Shown here piece by piece: positions 1-7,613 of a DNA stretch of 64,000 bases. Both the position numbers and the translations under genes were made by a program. Location: positions 1 through 64,000 of the IMG/VR virus record IMGVR_UViG_3300030098_006570. One strand, 5' to 3'. Under the pieces are notes generated by a model. It searched no databases. It saw nothing but the letters and a program-made list of their open reading frames with translations, and was not told where the DNA came from. How positions within the stretch are numbered: the first letter of the stretch is position 1; every line of letters begins with the position of its first letter. Source of the DNA: a virus.

Positions 1-191
1 GAACCACAACCAAATGTCTTAAACTTAGCTTCCGTAATTCGCTCTCCGATTACTTTGATCTGTAGTTTCATCACGTCTCCACACTCCGGGGCACCGACCA
101 TGCCGGTGCCCACGTTTTCTTCGTCCTTATCGAAAGAGCCCATATTCTTTGGGTTCTCAAAGTGATCTAAAACTTTTTTTGAATATGACAT
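1..191 (-). CDS. iscU: IscU-like Fe-S cluster scaffold protein (partial, C-terminus outside window)
   Basis: The first 63 residues are visible. They begin MSYSKKVLDHFENPKN and continue through GTGMVGAPECGDVMKLQI to FKTFGCGS, where the window ends. This closely follows the N-terminal half of bacterial IscU and includes the first two cluster-ligand cysteines (the APECGD cysteine and the GCGS cysteine). IscU is the cytoplasmic scaffold on which [2Fe-2S] clusters are built from IscS sulfur. The ATG lies 2 bases past the iscA stop, so the two are translationally coupled. The bacterial operon order is iscS-iscU-iscA, so the order here (iscA then iscU) is reversed. The third cysteine and the C-terminus cannot be checked. 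Confidence 0.93.
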   Translation of the reverse strand, partial: MSYSKKVLDHFENPKNMGSFDKDEENVGTGMVGAPECGDVMKLQIKVIGERITEAKFKTFGCG

Positions 192-193
192 AA

Positions 194-502
194 CTAACTA
201 AATGACATTCCGCAGCCACACGTTGAATTGGCGTCGGGGTTTCTAAACACAAATCCATGTTGTTGTAGTCCAGATTGGTAATCCACCGTCGTATTCTTCA
301 GTATGTCTGCGCTATGTGGATCAATATACACCTTCACGCCGGGAATGTCAAGCTGAATATCATCTTCATCTATTTCCTCCGTAAAAGCTAAAGTATAAGT
401 GAACCCGCTACAGCCACCGCCCACAACAGCAACACGGACGATTTCCTCTTCTTCTACGCCTTCCTTCAGATACTCCTTTGCGCTCGCTGTAAATTCTATC
501 AT
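194..502 (-). CDS. iscA: IscA/ErpA-type iron-sulfur carrier protein
   Basis: This 102-residue protein starts MIEFTASAKEYLKEG and has the A-type carrier signature: one cysteine in GGGCSGF and the CGCG pair near the C-terminus (STCGCGMSFS). A-type carriers take [Fe-S] clusters from a scaffold and pass them to apo-proteins. The start is set at 502, because longer in-frame readings run into nrdJ and the ATG falls just after its stop at 504. It lies between the class II ribonucleotide reductase and iscU. HesB/IscA-like genes are known in marine phages; having IscU beside one is less usual. Confidence 0.93.
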   Translation of the reverse strand: MIEFTASAKEYLKEGVEEEEIVRVAVVGGGCSGFTYTLAFTEEIDEDDIQLDIPGVKVYIDPHSADILKNTTVDYQSGLQQHGFVFRNPDANSTCGCGMSFS

Positions 503-503
503 G

Positions 504-2924
504 TTATCCGCACTTTGCGTACGCGCACACTGTGCAAGTCGCGCAACCCTCAACATAAATTAAACCTTCGGCATCACACTCAGGGCAAGACTTTTCAGTT
601 GCCTCTTGTCCATCGGGAATGTAATTCTTGAGAATACGAGCAATACACTTTGCGAACGAGAACATATCCGAGTCCTTATCCTTTTGGAGTTGCTCGACAA
701 CATACTGAATGTTTGCTCCATGACGTAAGCCAAGCGAAATCATGCGAGTGAAAGCGCTGTGGTTGGGGTTGTCAAACGCCTTGACCAAGTCCTTGATGAT
801 GATTGTATCACCGTTGGTTCCCACTTTCAGATCATAAATGGAGTTTATGGTCTTGCGGGGATGTTTAACCAATATGCCCTCAGCTTTACCCCGAGGGATC
901 TCAATCAAATTGGAAAGGCCACCCATGACCTCATAGGGCTTCCCGTCCAGGAGTCCCACCGTAATAACCCACTTCTCTCCCTGAATGGTGGTGTGGTGGA
1001 TGTTGCACGGCAACTCGATGGGGCGTTTGGGGGCAGTGTGTTGGGGGAAGGCCGCATTCTCTTCGGCGGTCTTGTCGACCAAGACCCCTGTGCGGGATCC
1101 TTCTACATAAACCGTAATGCCCTTGAGACCCATCTTCCACCCCTGCAGATAGAGTTCCCCGACTAACGCAGGGTCGGTACCCTTGGGCAGATTGATGGTG
1201 GAACTAATGCTGTGGTCAATGGACTGCTGGATTACAGATTGAATGGCAACACGCTTGGTCCAGTCGATGCTGTCAGCCTCGACAAAGAAGGCGGGAATGT
1301 CCTCTGTCCCCAGCAAGCTAAGATAGTTAGTGATGTTGTGGTGGAATACCTCATACTCCAGCCAGCGATCTCCCAAATCATCTACAAAGTCAGGCGGGAC
1401 ATTGGTCTCATTGTGTGACAGTTTGCGACGGCGAGTATAGGAATTCCTGAAAACAGGCTCCAATCCGGAACTGGTCTGCGACATAATGGAAACGGATCCT
1501 GTGGGTGCATTTGTCAGAATGGATATGTTGCGGCGCCCGTGCTTCGCAATAAGTTCTTTTAGGTTCTGCGGGAGACGCTTAATAAACTCATTGTTTTCCT
1601 CCAGAGCCCAATTAAAGACCGGGAAGGCGCCGCGTTCCTGTGCCAGATAAACACTCTCCTCGTAGGCGGCATCGCGCAGTGTGCGGTAGATCTTCTCCGT
1701 AACCACCAGAGCCTCGTCGCTGTCGTATGCCAAATTGAGGCAGGCCAGAGCGTCGGCTAGACCATGTGTTCCCAGGCCGGTCCTGCGGCCGCTGGCTGCA
1801 GCGTTATACAGCTTTGTCCAAAGCTCCTTTTCATCAGCCGACTCCGCAACATTGCGAATGTTTTCGAGCTTCTCCAATTCAAGCTCCACCAAATCGTCTG
1901 ACAGGCGCATACCAACTGCCGCTACCTCTCTCAGCTTGTTGAAGTCAAACTCTGCATTTTTTTCAAAAGAATTTTTAACAAGACTTTTTAGATTCAAAGA
2001 GATAAGTCTACAGGAATCATAGGCTGAGAGGGGAATCTCACCGCACGGGTTGGTGGTCTTTGTCTGAAAGCCCGGATAGCTGTGCGCGGGCAGATTCTTT
2101 GTAATGTTGTCCCACATCAGCAAGCCGGGCTCGGCTGTCTTTGTCGCCGATTCAATAATAGTATTCCAGAGGGCGGTAGCGTCAATGGCGGCGGTGTAGT
2201 CCGGTGTCTCTGAGTCTACCGGGAACTGCAGAGTGAACGTGTCTCCGCTCTCGACGGCTCGCATGAAGTCGTCCGTAATCTTGACGGAAACATTGGCTCC
2301 CGTAACCTTGGTCAGATCGTGCTTCATTTTCACAAACTGTTCAATGTCGGGGTGACGCACATCCATGGAAATCATTAGTGCGCCGCGACGGCCATTCTGG
2401 CCAATCATCCGGCAAACATAGGAATAAAAGTCAGCAAAAGACCAAGCACCAGTAGTAGTCCGAGCAGAGTTGTTAACGGGAGCACCCTCGGGACGCAAAT
2501 CAGAAATATCAACACCAACCCCACAGCGCCGCTTAAACAAGTTAGCAAGATCTTTGCCAGCGTCCATAATGGACGAAACACTATCCTGTGGATTATCGAC
2601 AACCACACAGTTTGATAAAGATACATTAAGATAATCATTTCCTATTCCCATCATTGGTGAGCCCTGAGGCACAATATATTTGAAATCTTTGAGGAACGCG
2701 TAGATTCCATCCTCGGTCAAGTGATTTGACTTCCGCGTGATAAACTTATCCTCCATCCTCGCAAACTCCTTTGCGAGGCGCTTGTGCATGTCATCGGGGC
2801 TCTTTTCTACAAAGTTACCCTTCTTGTCACGCAAACAATACTTTGTCATAAAGACATTAGTTGCGAGTTCGTCACCACTAAAATATTCCAGAGTTGCCTC
2901 GCGGACTTCCTTTTCTTCAAACAT
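504..2924 (-). CDS. nrdJ: Class II (adenosylcobalamin-dependent) ribonucleoside reductase
   Basis: This 806-residue enzyme reduces ribonucleotides to deoxyribonucleotides for phage DNA synthesis. The fold follows NrdJ. SLSNC supplies a redox cysteine (C106), NPCGEIPL carries N292, the thiyl-radical cysteine C294 and E296, and C305 is the second redox cysteine 11 residues on, as in the Thermotoga enzyme. The C-terminus carries a zinc-ribbon-like cysteine cluster (CPEC, CATCTVC, CG) expected to re-reduce the active site. No nrdB-type radical subunit lies nearby, which fits class II. It depends on B12 from the host. It is the second gene of a helicase-nrdJ-iscA-iscU run with gaps of 1-2 bases. 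Confidence 0.95.
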   Translation of the reverse strand: MFEEKEVREATLEYFSGDELATNVFMTKYCLRDKKGNFVEKSPDDMHKRLAKEFARMEDKFITRKSNHLTEDGIYAFLKDFKYIVPQGSPMMGIGNDYLNVSLSNCVVVDNPQDSVSSIMDAGKDLANLFKRRCGVGVDISDLRPEGAPVNNSARTTTGAWSFADFYSYVCRMIGQNGRRGALMISMDVRHPDIEQFVKMKHDLTKVTGANVSVKITDDFMRAVESGDTFTLQFPVDSETPDYTAAIDATALWNTIIESATKTAEPGLLMWDNITKNLPAHSYPGFQTKTTNPCGEIPLSAYDSCRLISLNLKSLVKNSFEKNAEFDFNKLREVAAVGMRLSDDLVELELEKLENIRNVAESADEKELWTKLYNAAASGRRTGLGTHGLADALACLNLAYDSDEALVVTEKIYRTLRDAAYEESVYLAQERGAFPVFNWALEENNEFIKRLPQNLKELIAKHGRRNISILTNAPTGSVSIMSQTSSGLEPVFRNSYTRRRKLSHNETNVPPDFVDDLGDRWLEYEVFHHNITNYLSLLGTEDIPAFFVEADSIDWTKRVAIQSVIQQSIDHSISSTINLPKGTDPALVGELYLQGWKMGLKGITVYVEGSRTGVLVDKTAEENAAFPQHTAPKRPIELPCNIHHTTIQGEKWVITVGLLDGKPYEVMGGLSNLIEIPRGKAEGILVKHPRKTINSIYDLKVGTNGDTIIIKDLVKAFDNPNHSAFTRMISLGLRHGANIQYVVEQLQKDKDSDMFSFAKCIARILKNYIPDGQEATEKSCPECDAEGLIYVEGCATCTVCAYAKCG

Positions 2925-2926
2925 CG

Positions 2927-4309
2927 TTAGCCTCCATTATTTTTCTTAAATTTCTTGTATTTCTCAACTAAGTTCTCTTTTTGCTTCTTAACGCTGACCT
3001 CTACAAGCTCATCCTCCTCGGATGGCTCAAGTACCTTGATACAAACGTTTGATGTATCCATAAATAACGGATACACAAGACCATCGGGGCCATTACGGTT
3101 CTTAGCCACAAAGAGTCGACCACTGTTCATGGTCTTATCTTCAATAGTTCGAGAAATGCTAAAAATGAAATCAGCCACAAAGCACTTGTTGAAAGCCTCC
3201 GAGATTGATTCCATTGTGATAACTTCTGCGTTCAAGCCCGACCTGTTGGTTTGTGAAGCTGTCCATACTGGTGCTTCATACTCGGCTGCGATCCCGCGCA
3301 GCTCTTCATAAATAGATTCCAACTCGTTTCTCTTCTCTTTTTGATAGCGCACCGGGCGGAGCAAATCCCCATAGTCGATGATAATCATGTCCACATCAAT
3401 ATTGCGCATGCGCAGCTTTTCCAGGTGGCTGCGAATAGTCTGAGTGCTGGCCGTCTTTGTTGGATACTCCTTTACAATCAGTTTTCCCTCAATACCCAAC
3501 ACCTCTTCGTAAATCTTTTCCTTGAATGACGTGAGGTTCTGCAGTGGGATCTTTGTAAGACACGAATCGTAGCGCGAGGCGACCACTGTATCCTGTAGCT
3601 CCAGAGTATAGTGCACTACTGTCTTTCCTTCGCGCAGGGCCTGGGTGCCCAGATGAACCAGGGCCATGGACTTGCCTGCGCCAGTCGGGGCGATAACAAC
3701 GCCCAGCTCTTTCTGCCCCAAGCCGCCTTTACTAATGTCGTCAATCAGTTCCCAGCCGGTAGTAATAGGGTTGCGGAATCGAGGCTTGAATCTCTCTTCA
3801 AAATCCCTCTTCCAATCATAACCCTCTTCGTTATCAATTCCCAACTTGAGCGAGTCGTTAATAACTTGTGCGATTTCATCGAAGGAGGAACTTTGGAGCA
3901 GACCAATAGACTTCACCATGGCCCCCTTGAGGTTCTGCTTCTTACAGAAGTCCAAAGATGTATCTTTTATATACTCAACGTCTGTGGTGGCGTTCACCTG
4001 ACTGCGCACATAGAACTCCCGCACCTGTTTGGACGTGAGTTCATTCTCGTTGTCAAGCTCCGACCTCAAAATGGTCTTCATGATATCGCGTGAGGGGTGG
4101 ACCCCATACTTCTTGCGATAATCAAAAATCTTGTTCAAAAAGAGCTTGAGATAATTAAGTTCCAAGAAGTTTACATCCAAAACTTCCTCGATCTGATCTG
4201 CGAATGGACGATCGTCCAAGATCACCATGCACAGCTTTTCCTGAAATGACTTTCCATATTTGGAAAAACTGACAGGTTCTCCGTTTATTTTCATTGCTTC
4301 CCTCGCCAT
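2927..4309 (-). CDS. dnaB: DnaB/gp41-type replicative DNA helicase
   Basis: This 460-residue RecA-fold helicase has an N-terminal helical domain (about residues 1-160) and a C-terminal ATPase. Walker A is APTGAGKS (about residue 210), Walker B ends in IIDYGDLLRP, and the downstream motif contains TASQTNRSG. It should unwind DNA at the fork as a hexamer with the primase at 58.4-59.3 kb. The ATG at 4309 lies directly against a -10-like TATTAT. A second ATG at 4294 (MKINGEPVSF) has a better Shine-Dalgarno (GAGGG, 5-base spacing) and may be the real start. Confidence 0.92.
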   Translation of the reverse strand: MAREAMKINGEPVSFSKYGKSFQEKLCMVILDDRPFADQIEEVLDVNFLELNYLKLFLNKIFDYRKKYGVHPSRDIMKTILRSELDNENELTSKQVREFYVRSQVNATTDVEYIKDTSLDFCKKQNLKGAMVKSIGLLQSSSFDEIAQVINDSLKLGIDNEEGYDWKRDFEERFKPRFRNPITTGWELIDDISKGGLGQKELGVVIAPTGAGKSMALVHLGTQALREGKTVVHYTLELQDTVVASRYDSCLTKIPLQNLTSFKEKIYEEVLGIEGKLIVKEYPTKTASTQTIRSHLEKLRMRNIDVDMIIIDYGDLLRPVRYQKEKRNELESIYEELRGIAAEYEAPVWTASQTNRSGLNAEVITMESISEAFNKCFVADFIFSISRTIEDKTMNSGRLFVAKNRNGPDGLVYPLFMDTSNVCIKVLEPSEEDELVEVSVKKQKENLVEKYKKFKKNNGG

Positions 4310-4310
4310 T

Positions 4311-4339
4311 ATAATACTAGTTCCTCAGTGCTTTGTCAA
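4311..4339 (-). promoter_or_regulatory. Candidate sigma70 promoter before the helicase operon
   Basis: TTGACA (4334-4339), a 17-base spacer and TATTAT (4311-4316) on the minus strand. It sits in the last codons of the exonuclease gene. Transcription would begin inside the annotated helicase start, which fits better if translation begins at 4294. Confidence 0.45.
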
Positions 4340-5282
4340 CCACTATTCTGTTCATAATGGCATGCAAGTCGTCCCAGTTAAACACCCCGAACCCATCTTG
4401 GTTCATCATGCGAATAACTTCCGTCTTGTTGTAATCATATTCAAAATTTTCTAGAGCGTAATGCACCTTCTCGCGGCACTGTAAAGAGAGGGCGGGATTG
4501 TAAAGTTGCATCAACTTGTAGTTCTCTATAATTACATCTCTGTGGCCTAAAACGTTGGTGAAAAACTTAGCTTTGGAGTCAGTTTCAAGACAGAAATCAA
4601 AAATCTCCTGCAATGACGCATCCTTATCTTCTCTAAGAAAATTGAAGTTTTTTGCGATACTTTTCAGACCAGCTCGGGGGACGCCTTTCAGGTTGTCCGA
4701 AGGATCTCCGGCAATAGCGCGTGCCATGGCAAAGTTTCGCGGATGGATATCAAAATCCTCCACTACATTCAGCTTTGTGTGTACCTTTTTCTGAATGGGT
4801 CGGAACAGAACCGTTTCATTATCGCACAGTTGGATGAAATCCTTGTCACTAGAAACGATCACCTTCTCCCAGCCATCGAAGTGGGGGAGCCTACTTGCGT
4901 AAGCGATGACGTCATCAGCCTCAACCTCGTCAAAACGCAGCTGAACGACGGGCAGTTCGTTCAAATACTCCATAAGACGCAGCTGCTGCCACGCCATGTT
5001 GGCCCGCTGTTGCTCATCGGTAAGGTCGGTTTGTCGATTAACTCGAATAGGCTTTCGGCCCTCCTTGTAGTTCTTGTTCTGCTGCCGACGCTTGCGGCTT
5101 CCTCCGGGGCCATCCCAGATGATCATCACTGCATCAGGCTTGATGTCGCGACAAAGCTTCTGTAGGATGCCTAGGAAGCCCTTCAGGCCTCCGATGGGCT
5201 GTCCATGGGTAGACAGGCTAGGATTGACGATAAAAGCCCGGAAATAGGCGTTCAGGGCGTCTACGATCATTACTCTTTTCAT
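4317..5282 (-). CDS. 5'-3' exonuclease / flap endonuclease (T4 RNase H, PolA N-domain family)
   Basis: This protein of about 321 residues has the FEN/PIN-like acidic motifs in order: MIVDALNAYFRAF, IIWDGPGGSRKRR (helical arch), EVEADDVIAYAS, VIVSSDKDFIQL and the helix-hairpin-helix segment GDPSDNLKGVPRAGLKS. It likely removes RNA primers and 5' flaps. The family A polymerase at 13.4 kb lacks this domain, so the two genes together supply a split Pol I. The start at 5282 (MKRVMIVDAL) overlaps the upstream stop as ATGA; longer in-frame readings have no conserved residues. Confidence 0.93.
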   Translation of the reverse strand: MKRVMIVDALNAYFRAFIVNPSLSTHGQPIGGLKGFLGILQKLCRDIKPDAVMIIWDGPGGSRKRRQQNKNYKEGRKPIRVNRQTDLTDEQQRANMAWQQLRLMEYLNELPVVQLRFDEVEADDVIAYASRLPHFDGWEKVIVSSDKDFIQLCDNETVLFRPIQKKVHTKLNVVEDFDIHPRNFAMARAIAGDPSDNLKGVPRAGLKSIAKNFNFLREDKDASLQEIFDFCLETDSKAKFFTNVLGHRDVIIENYKLMQLYNPALSLQCREKVHYALENFEYDYNKTEVIRMMNQDGFGVFNWDDLHAIMNRIVVDKALRN

Positions 5283-5743
5283 GCTGCTGTCCACCATTGG
5301 GGCACCTCCGATTTCCATGTGGCAAAGGCTGCCTTCTCCCCGTGGTAGTACGCCCGATAGGCAGTCACGGCGCACTCATTCTTGTACTGCTCAGGCATCG
5401 CCTGCGCAAAAGGAGTAAGCCCCTTCTGTGGAAAACCAAGAGGCAGTCGTGCACACCAACGAATAACAGCTTCGCTCTTGTGTTGGCGTCCATAGCGCCG
5501 AGTGTATTCCTCAGCCATCGCTAGACCGTGCGTGATCAGCCACTGCCAGTTCTCGGCGGACTTGCCAGCCCACAAGGTGCATGGGTGCTTTGGGTGTGCC
5601 TTTTTGTACGGCGCATTGAAGCCGTGATTGTGGGCCACAGTGCACAGCATCTGGGCGCTCTCTAGGATCATTTTTACTACGTGTTTGTCGCAGAGTTGCC
5701 GAGCTGCGATCTCGGGATCTTCGTCTACTACGAATATGTTCAT
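5279..5743 (-). CDS. Conserved phage protein, function unknown
   Basis: 154 residues beginning MNIFVVDEDPEIAARQLCDK, followed by HVVKMILESAQMLCT and a Trp/His-rich middle (WAGKSAENWQWLITHG). I recognise this N-terminus as a family common in phage genomes but know no proven activity. It opens the operon with the flap exonuclease and helicase and lies directly behind a strong promoter, so a nucleic-acid role is plausible but unproven. The start is supported by a TTAGGGGATAAC leader containing the Shine-Dalgarno. Confidence 0.8.
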   Translation of the reverse strand: MNIFVVDEDPEIAARQLCDKHVVKMILESAQMLCTVAHNHGFNAPYKKAHPKHPCTLWAGKSAENWQWLITHGLAMAEEYTRRYGRQHKSEAVIRWCARLPLGFPQKGLTPFAQAMPEQYKNECAVTAYRAYYHGEKAAFATWKSEVPQWWTAA

Positions 5744-5763
5744 TGTGTTATCCCCTAACGTTT

Positions 5764-5804
5764 GAAGCTCCTATGAGTATATCCCATAGGAGCTTCAGTG
5801 TCAA
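5764..5804 (-). promoter_or_regulatory. Strong sigma70-type promoter with -10 inside an inverted repeat
   Basis: TTGACA (5799-5804), 17-base spacer, TATACT (5776-5781). A perfect 12-base inverted repeat, GAAGCTCCTATG (5764-5775) and its complement (5785-5796), encloses the -10 box in a 9-base gap. The leader TTAGGGGATAAC before the ATG is identical to that before the SbcCD-like gene at 57.1 kb. No T-run follows, so this is an operator or promoter structure rather than a terminator. Confidence 0.8.
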
Positions 5805-5818
5805 GGGTTAGTTTGAGT

Positions 5819-6757
5819 TTATTTTTTAAGCTGCGCCCATTCCTCAGGGGATATCTGTTCGCCAGAGCCCTTTTCTTGCCCGTGCTCTTGACCGCCGCCG
5901 GCGCCGTACGGAGGATTCACATCCACCTCGCCGCCCTTCAGAGCGTTAACCGCAATCTTCAAGGCGCCAGCAACTTTCTCTTGGTCGATGACCGGCATCT
6001 GTGGTCGCTCGGGAGCAAACCCAGGAGCCTGCAAAGTCAGTTGTCCCAGATTGTTGGCTAATTTGTCAGCTGCAGCCTGAACGGCTGCTTTTCCTTCTTG
6101 ACCAGTATATTTTTCAAGAGCGGCAATAACATCTTCAGCACCTAGATTTCCCCACGGATGCCCCTTAGTCGCCATCGCGACGAGTTGCTTCTGGATGTTT
6201 TCAGGCGTAAACTGGTCGAAGCCTCCGGAGGCAGGTTTTCCTTTTTGAATCCCAAGGCGTCCTTTGGTGATCGCATTTAGAACGGCAATTAATTCGGGCG
6301 CTGGGAAGCCGACTTTGTAGCCGCCGATACCCAAACCGGGATCAATCATGCCCGTAGCTATCCACCGGTGATGACCATCCATAATATAGTTATCCTGACT
6401 AATAAAGGCTCCCAAGTCTCCTCCGGGCTTAAGTTTTCCCTGCGGGTGAAGCATCTGTACCACAAACTGCATGGCCTTTTCTATGTTCATGCTGGACTGC
6501 GAGGGCTTGAGCTGTCCCACCGGAATCCCTTTATCCCCAGTCGACACAACGTCGATGACATCATCTTCGGCGCTCTTATCGAGTTTGGGATTGCCACTAC
6601 GCGTATACTTCCTTGCTAGTTTGGTGTTAACACGGTCCAACTCTTTAGGAAAACGGACCGGGTCTAGCTTGTCGGGATCAGCCTTTTCGGTTACAAACTC
6701 GCGCCAGCTCTCCGTTATCAACTGAAGGTCTTTAAAACTACTGTACTTTTTACTCAT
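5819..6757 (-). CDS. ParB-like (DGHHR) protein with N-terminal tag, virion cargo candidate
   Basis: 312 residues. The centre holds DNYIMDGHHRWIA, the DGHHR box typical of ParB/Srx-fold proteins that act on DNA or nucleotides. The remainder is Ala/Gly/Pro rich with a disordered C-terminus. The N-terminus, LQLITESWREF, matches LIMENWRKF of the gene at 7.6 kb and carries an I-T-E site fitting the T4 prohead protease rule. I infer packaging into the capsid. The ATG at 6757 (Shine-Dalgarno GAGGAG) is preferred over a GTG at 6760. Confidence 0.72.
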   Translation of the reverse strand: MSKKYSSFKDLQLITESWREFVTEKADPDKLDPVRFPKELDRVNTKLARKYTRSGNPKLDKSAEDDVIDVVSTGDKGIPVGQLKPSQSSMNIEKAMQFVVQMLHPQGKLKPGGDLGAFISQDNYIMDGHHRWIATGMIDPGLGIGGYKVGFPAPELIAVLNAITKGRLGIQKGKPASGGFDQFTPENIQKQLVAMATKGHPWGNLGAEDVIAALEKYTGQEGKAAVQAAADKLANNLGQLTLQAPGFAPERPQMPVIDQEKVAGALKIAVNALKGGEVDVNPPYGAGGGQEHGQEKGSGEQISPEEWAQLKK

Positions 6758-6968
6758 CACTACTCTCCTCGGGGGTGTTATAATTAGTCTCCCGTTTCCA
6801 ATCCAGCCAAAAACCTATCGCAACCATCAAGTGCATTATGATGGAAGCCCCGTACTCCCAGGCGTCGTGGTAGGTGACGAAGTGCAAATGCACATGGCCC
6901 AAAACCCAAAAAGGTATAGCCATTTGCTGACTATACCAGATTAGGAAGAACTTTACAAATTCTTTCAA
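6750..6968 (-). CDS. Small membrane protein
   Basis: 72 residues with two likely membrane spans (FVKFFLIWYSQQMAIPFWVL and an ASIIMHLMVAIGFWL segment) joined by a His-rich loop (GHVHLHFVTYHD), then an acidic tail. Family unknown. It lies between two tagged proteins and overlaps the downstream start by 8 bases. Confidence 0.7.
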   Translation of the reverse strand: MKEFVKFFLIWYSQQMAIPFWVLGHVHLHFVTYHDAWEYGASIIMHLMVAIGFWLDWKRETNYNTPEESSDE

Positions 6969-6971
6969 GGG

Positions 6972-7580
6972 CTAACCCTTGGCAAATACTCTCTGCCCAG
7001 AGGGAAGTTCCGCGGAGACGCCGGCATGGGGGAGGGTCTCTTCCGGGTCGTGAGCATCAGACGCCTCGGCAATCGCCGCCAAGGCTTGATTCACCTTATC
7101 GGTGGCTTCCTGGATTTCTTCCTCGGATGCTTCTCCGGAATCCATTAACGCTATTAACTCTCCCAGTGCTTTCTCAAGTTTCTGGTCGTCAGAAAGTTCC
7201 TCAATAAAATTCTGGATATCTTCTGCGGTGCCTTCTGGGTCTTCCCCATCTGTGACGGCATCTAACGAGTCGGATACTTCCTCTGCTGCTTCTGGCGCTG
7301 CGCCGGAAAGGCGGCGCCATAGTCCCTTGAGTTTGTCCCCTACACCACCCCGGGCTAGGGCGCCCAGTCCTGCCATGGCTATTAACTCTTTCAGACTAAA
7401 GCTCATTAGAGAAATTCTGGGACCGATGCTGATGCCCTGATGGACATTCGGCGGTCTAAGAACCGTGGTTGCAAACATCGCAATAGCCGCGATGGTCATC
7501 GGATCAATGGCTTCATTAACCTCTTCTTCGGATTCGGAAAACTTTCTCCAGTTTTCCATTATAAGTTTCATATCAGACAT
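6972..7580 (-). CDS. Tagged acidic protein with hydrophobic segment, virion cargo candidate
   Basis: 202 residues starting MSDMKLIMENWRKFSESE. The tag contains I-M-E, the (I/L)-x-E prohead protease pattern, and aligns with the tag of the ParB-like neighbour. A hydrophobic Ala/Met-rich stretch (about residues 26-90) is followed by a long acidic helical region rich in Glu/Asp. It is preceded by the CTATTTA motif at 7.6 kb, a candidate late promoter, although the next gene upstream is recA. No known family. Confidence 0.68.
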   Translation of the reverse strand: MSDMKLIMENWRKFSESEEEVNEAIDPMTIAAIAMFATTVLRPPNVHQGISIGPRISLMSFSLKELIAMAGLGALARGGVGDKLKGLWRRLSGAAPEAAEEVSDSLDAVTDGEDPEGTAEDIQNFIEELSDDQKLEKALGELIALMDSGEASEEEIQEATDKVNQALAAIAEASDAHDPEETLPHAGVSAELPSGQRVFAKG

Positions 7581-7598
7581 CGCGCAGGTCTCCTAGAC

Positions 7599-7613
7599 GT
7601 ATAATAAATAGTT
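7599..7613 (-). promoter_or_regulatory. Candidate late promoter motif (AACTATTTATTATAC)
   Basis: Minus-strand AACTATTTATTATAC in the gap between the recA stop and the tagged gene. The same CTATTTA core is found in five other gaps, at 28.0, 30.8, 37.4, 58.4 and 63.2 kb. Confidence 0.4.

Noticed and set aside
759-1166. Plus-strand ORFs over the RNR, sheath, capsid and other genes
   Set aside because: They are antisense shadows of genes with clear domain evidence and carry no ribosome sites or family motifs.
5764-5796. Inverted repeat read as a terminator after the tagged gene
   Set aside because: No T-run follows on the transcribed strand, and the repeat encloses a -10 box at exact spacing from TTGACA, so promoter/operator is the better reading.
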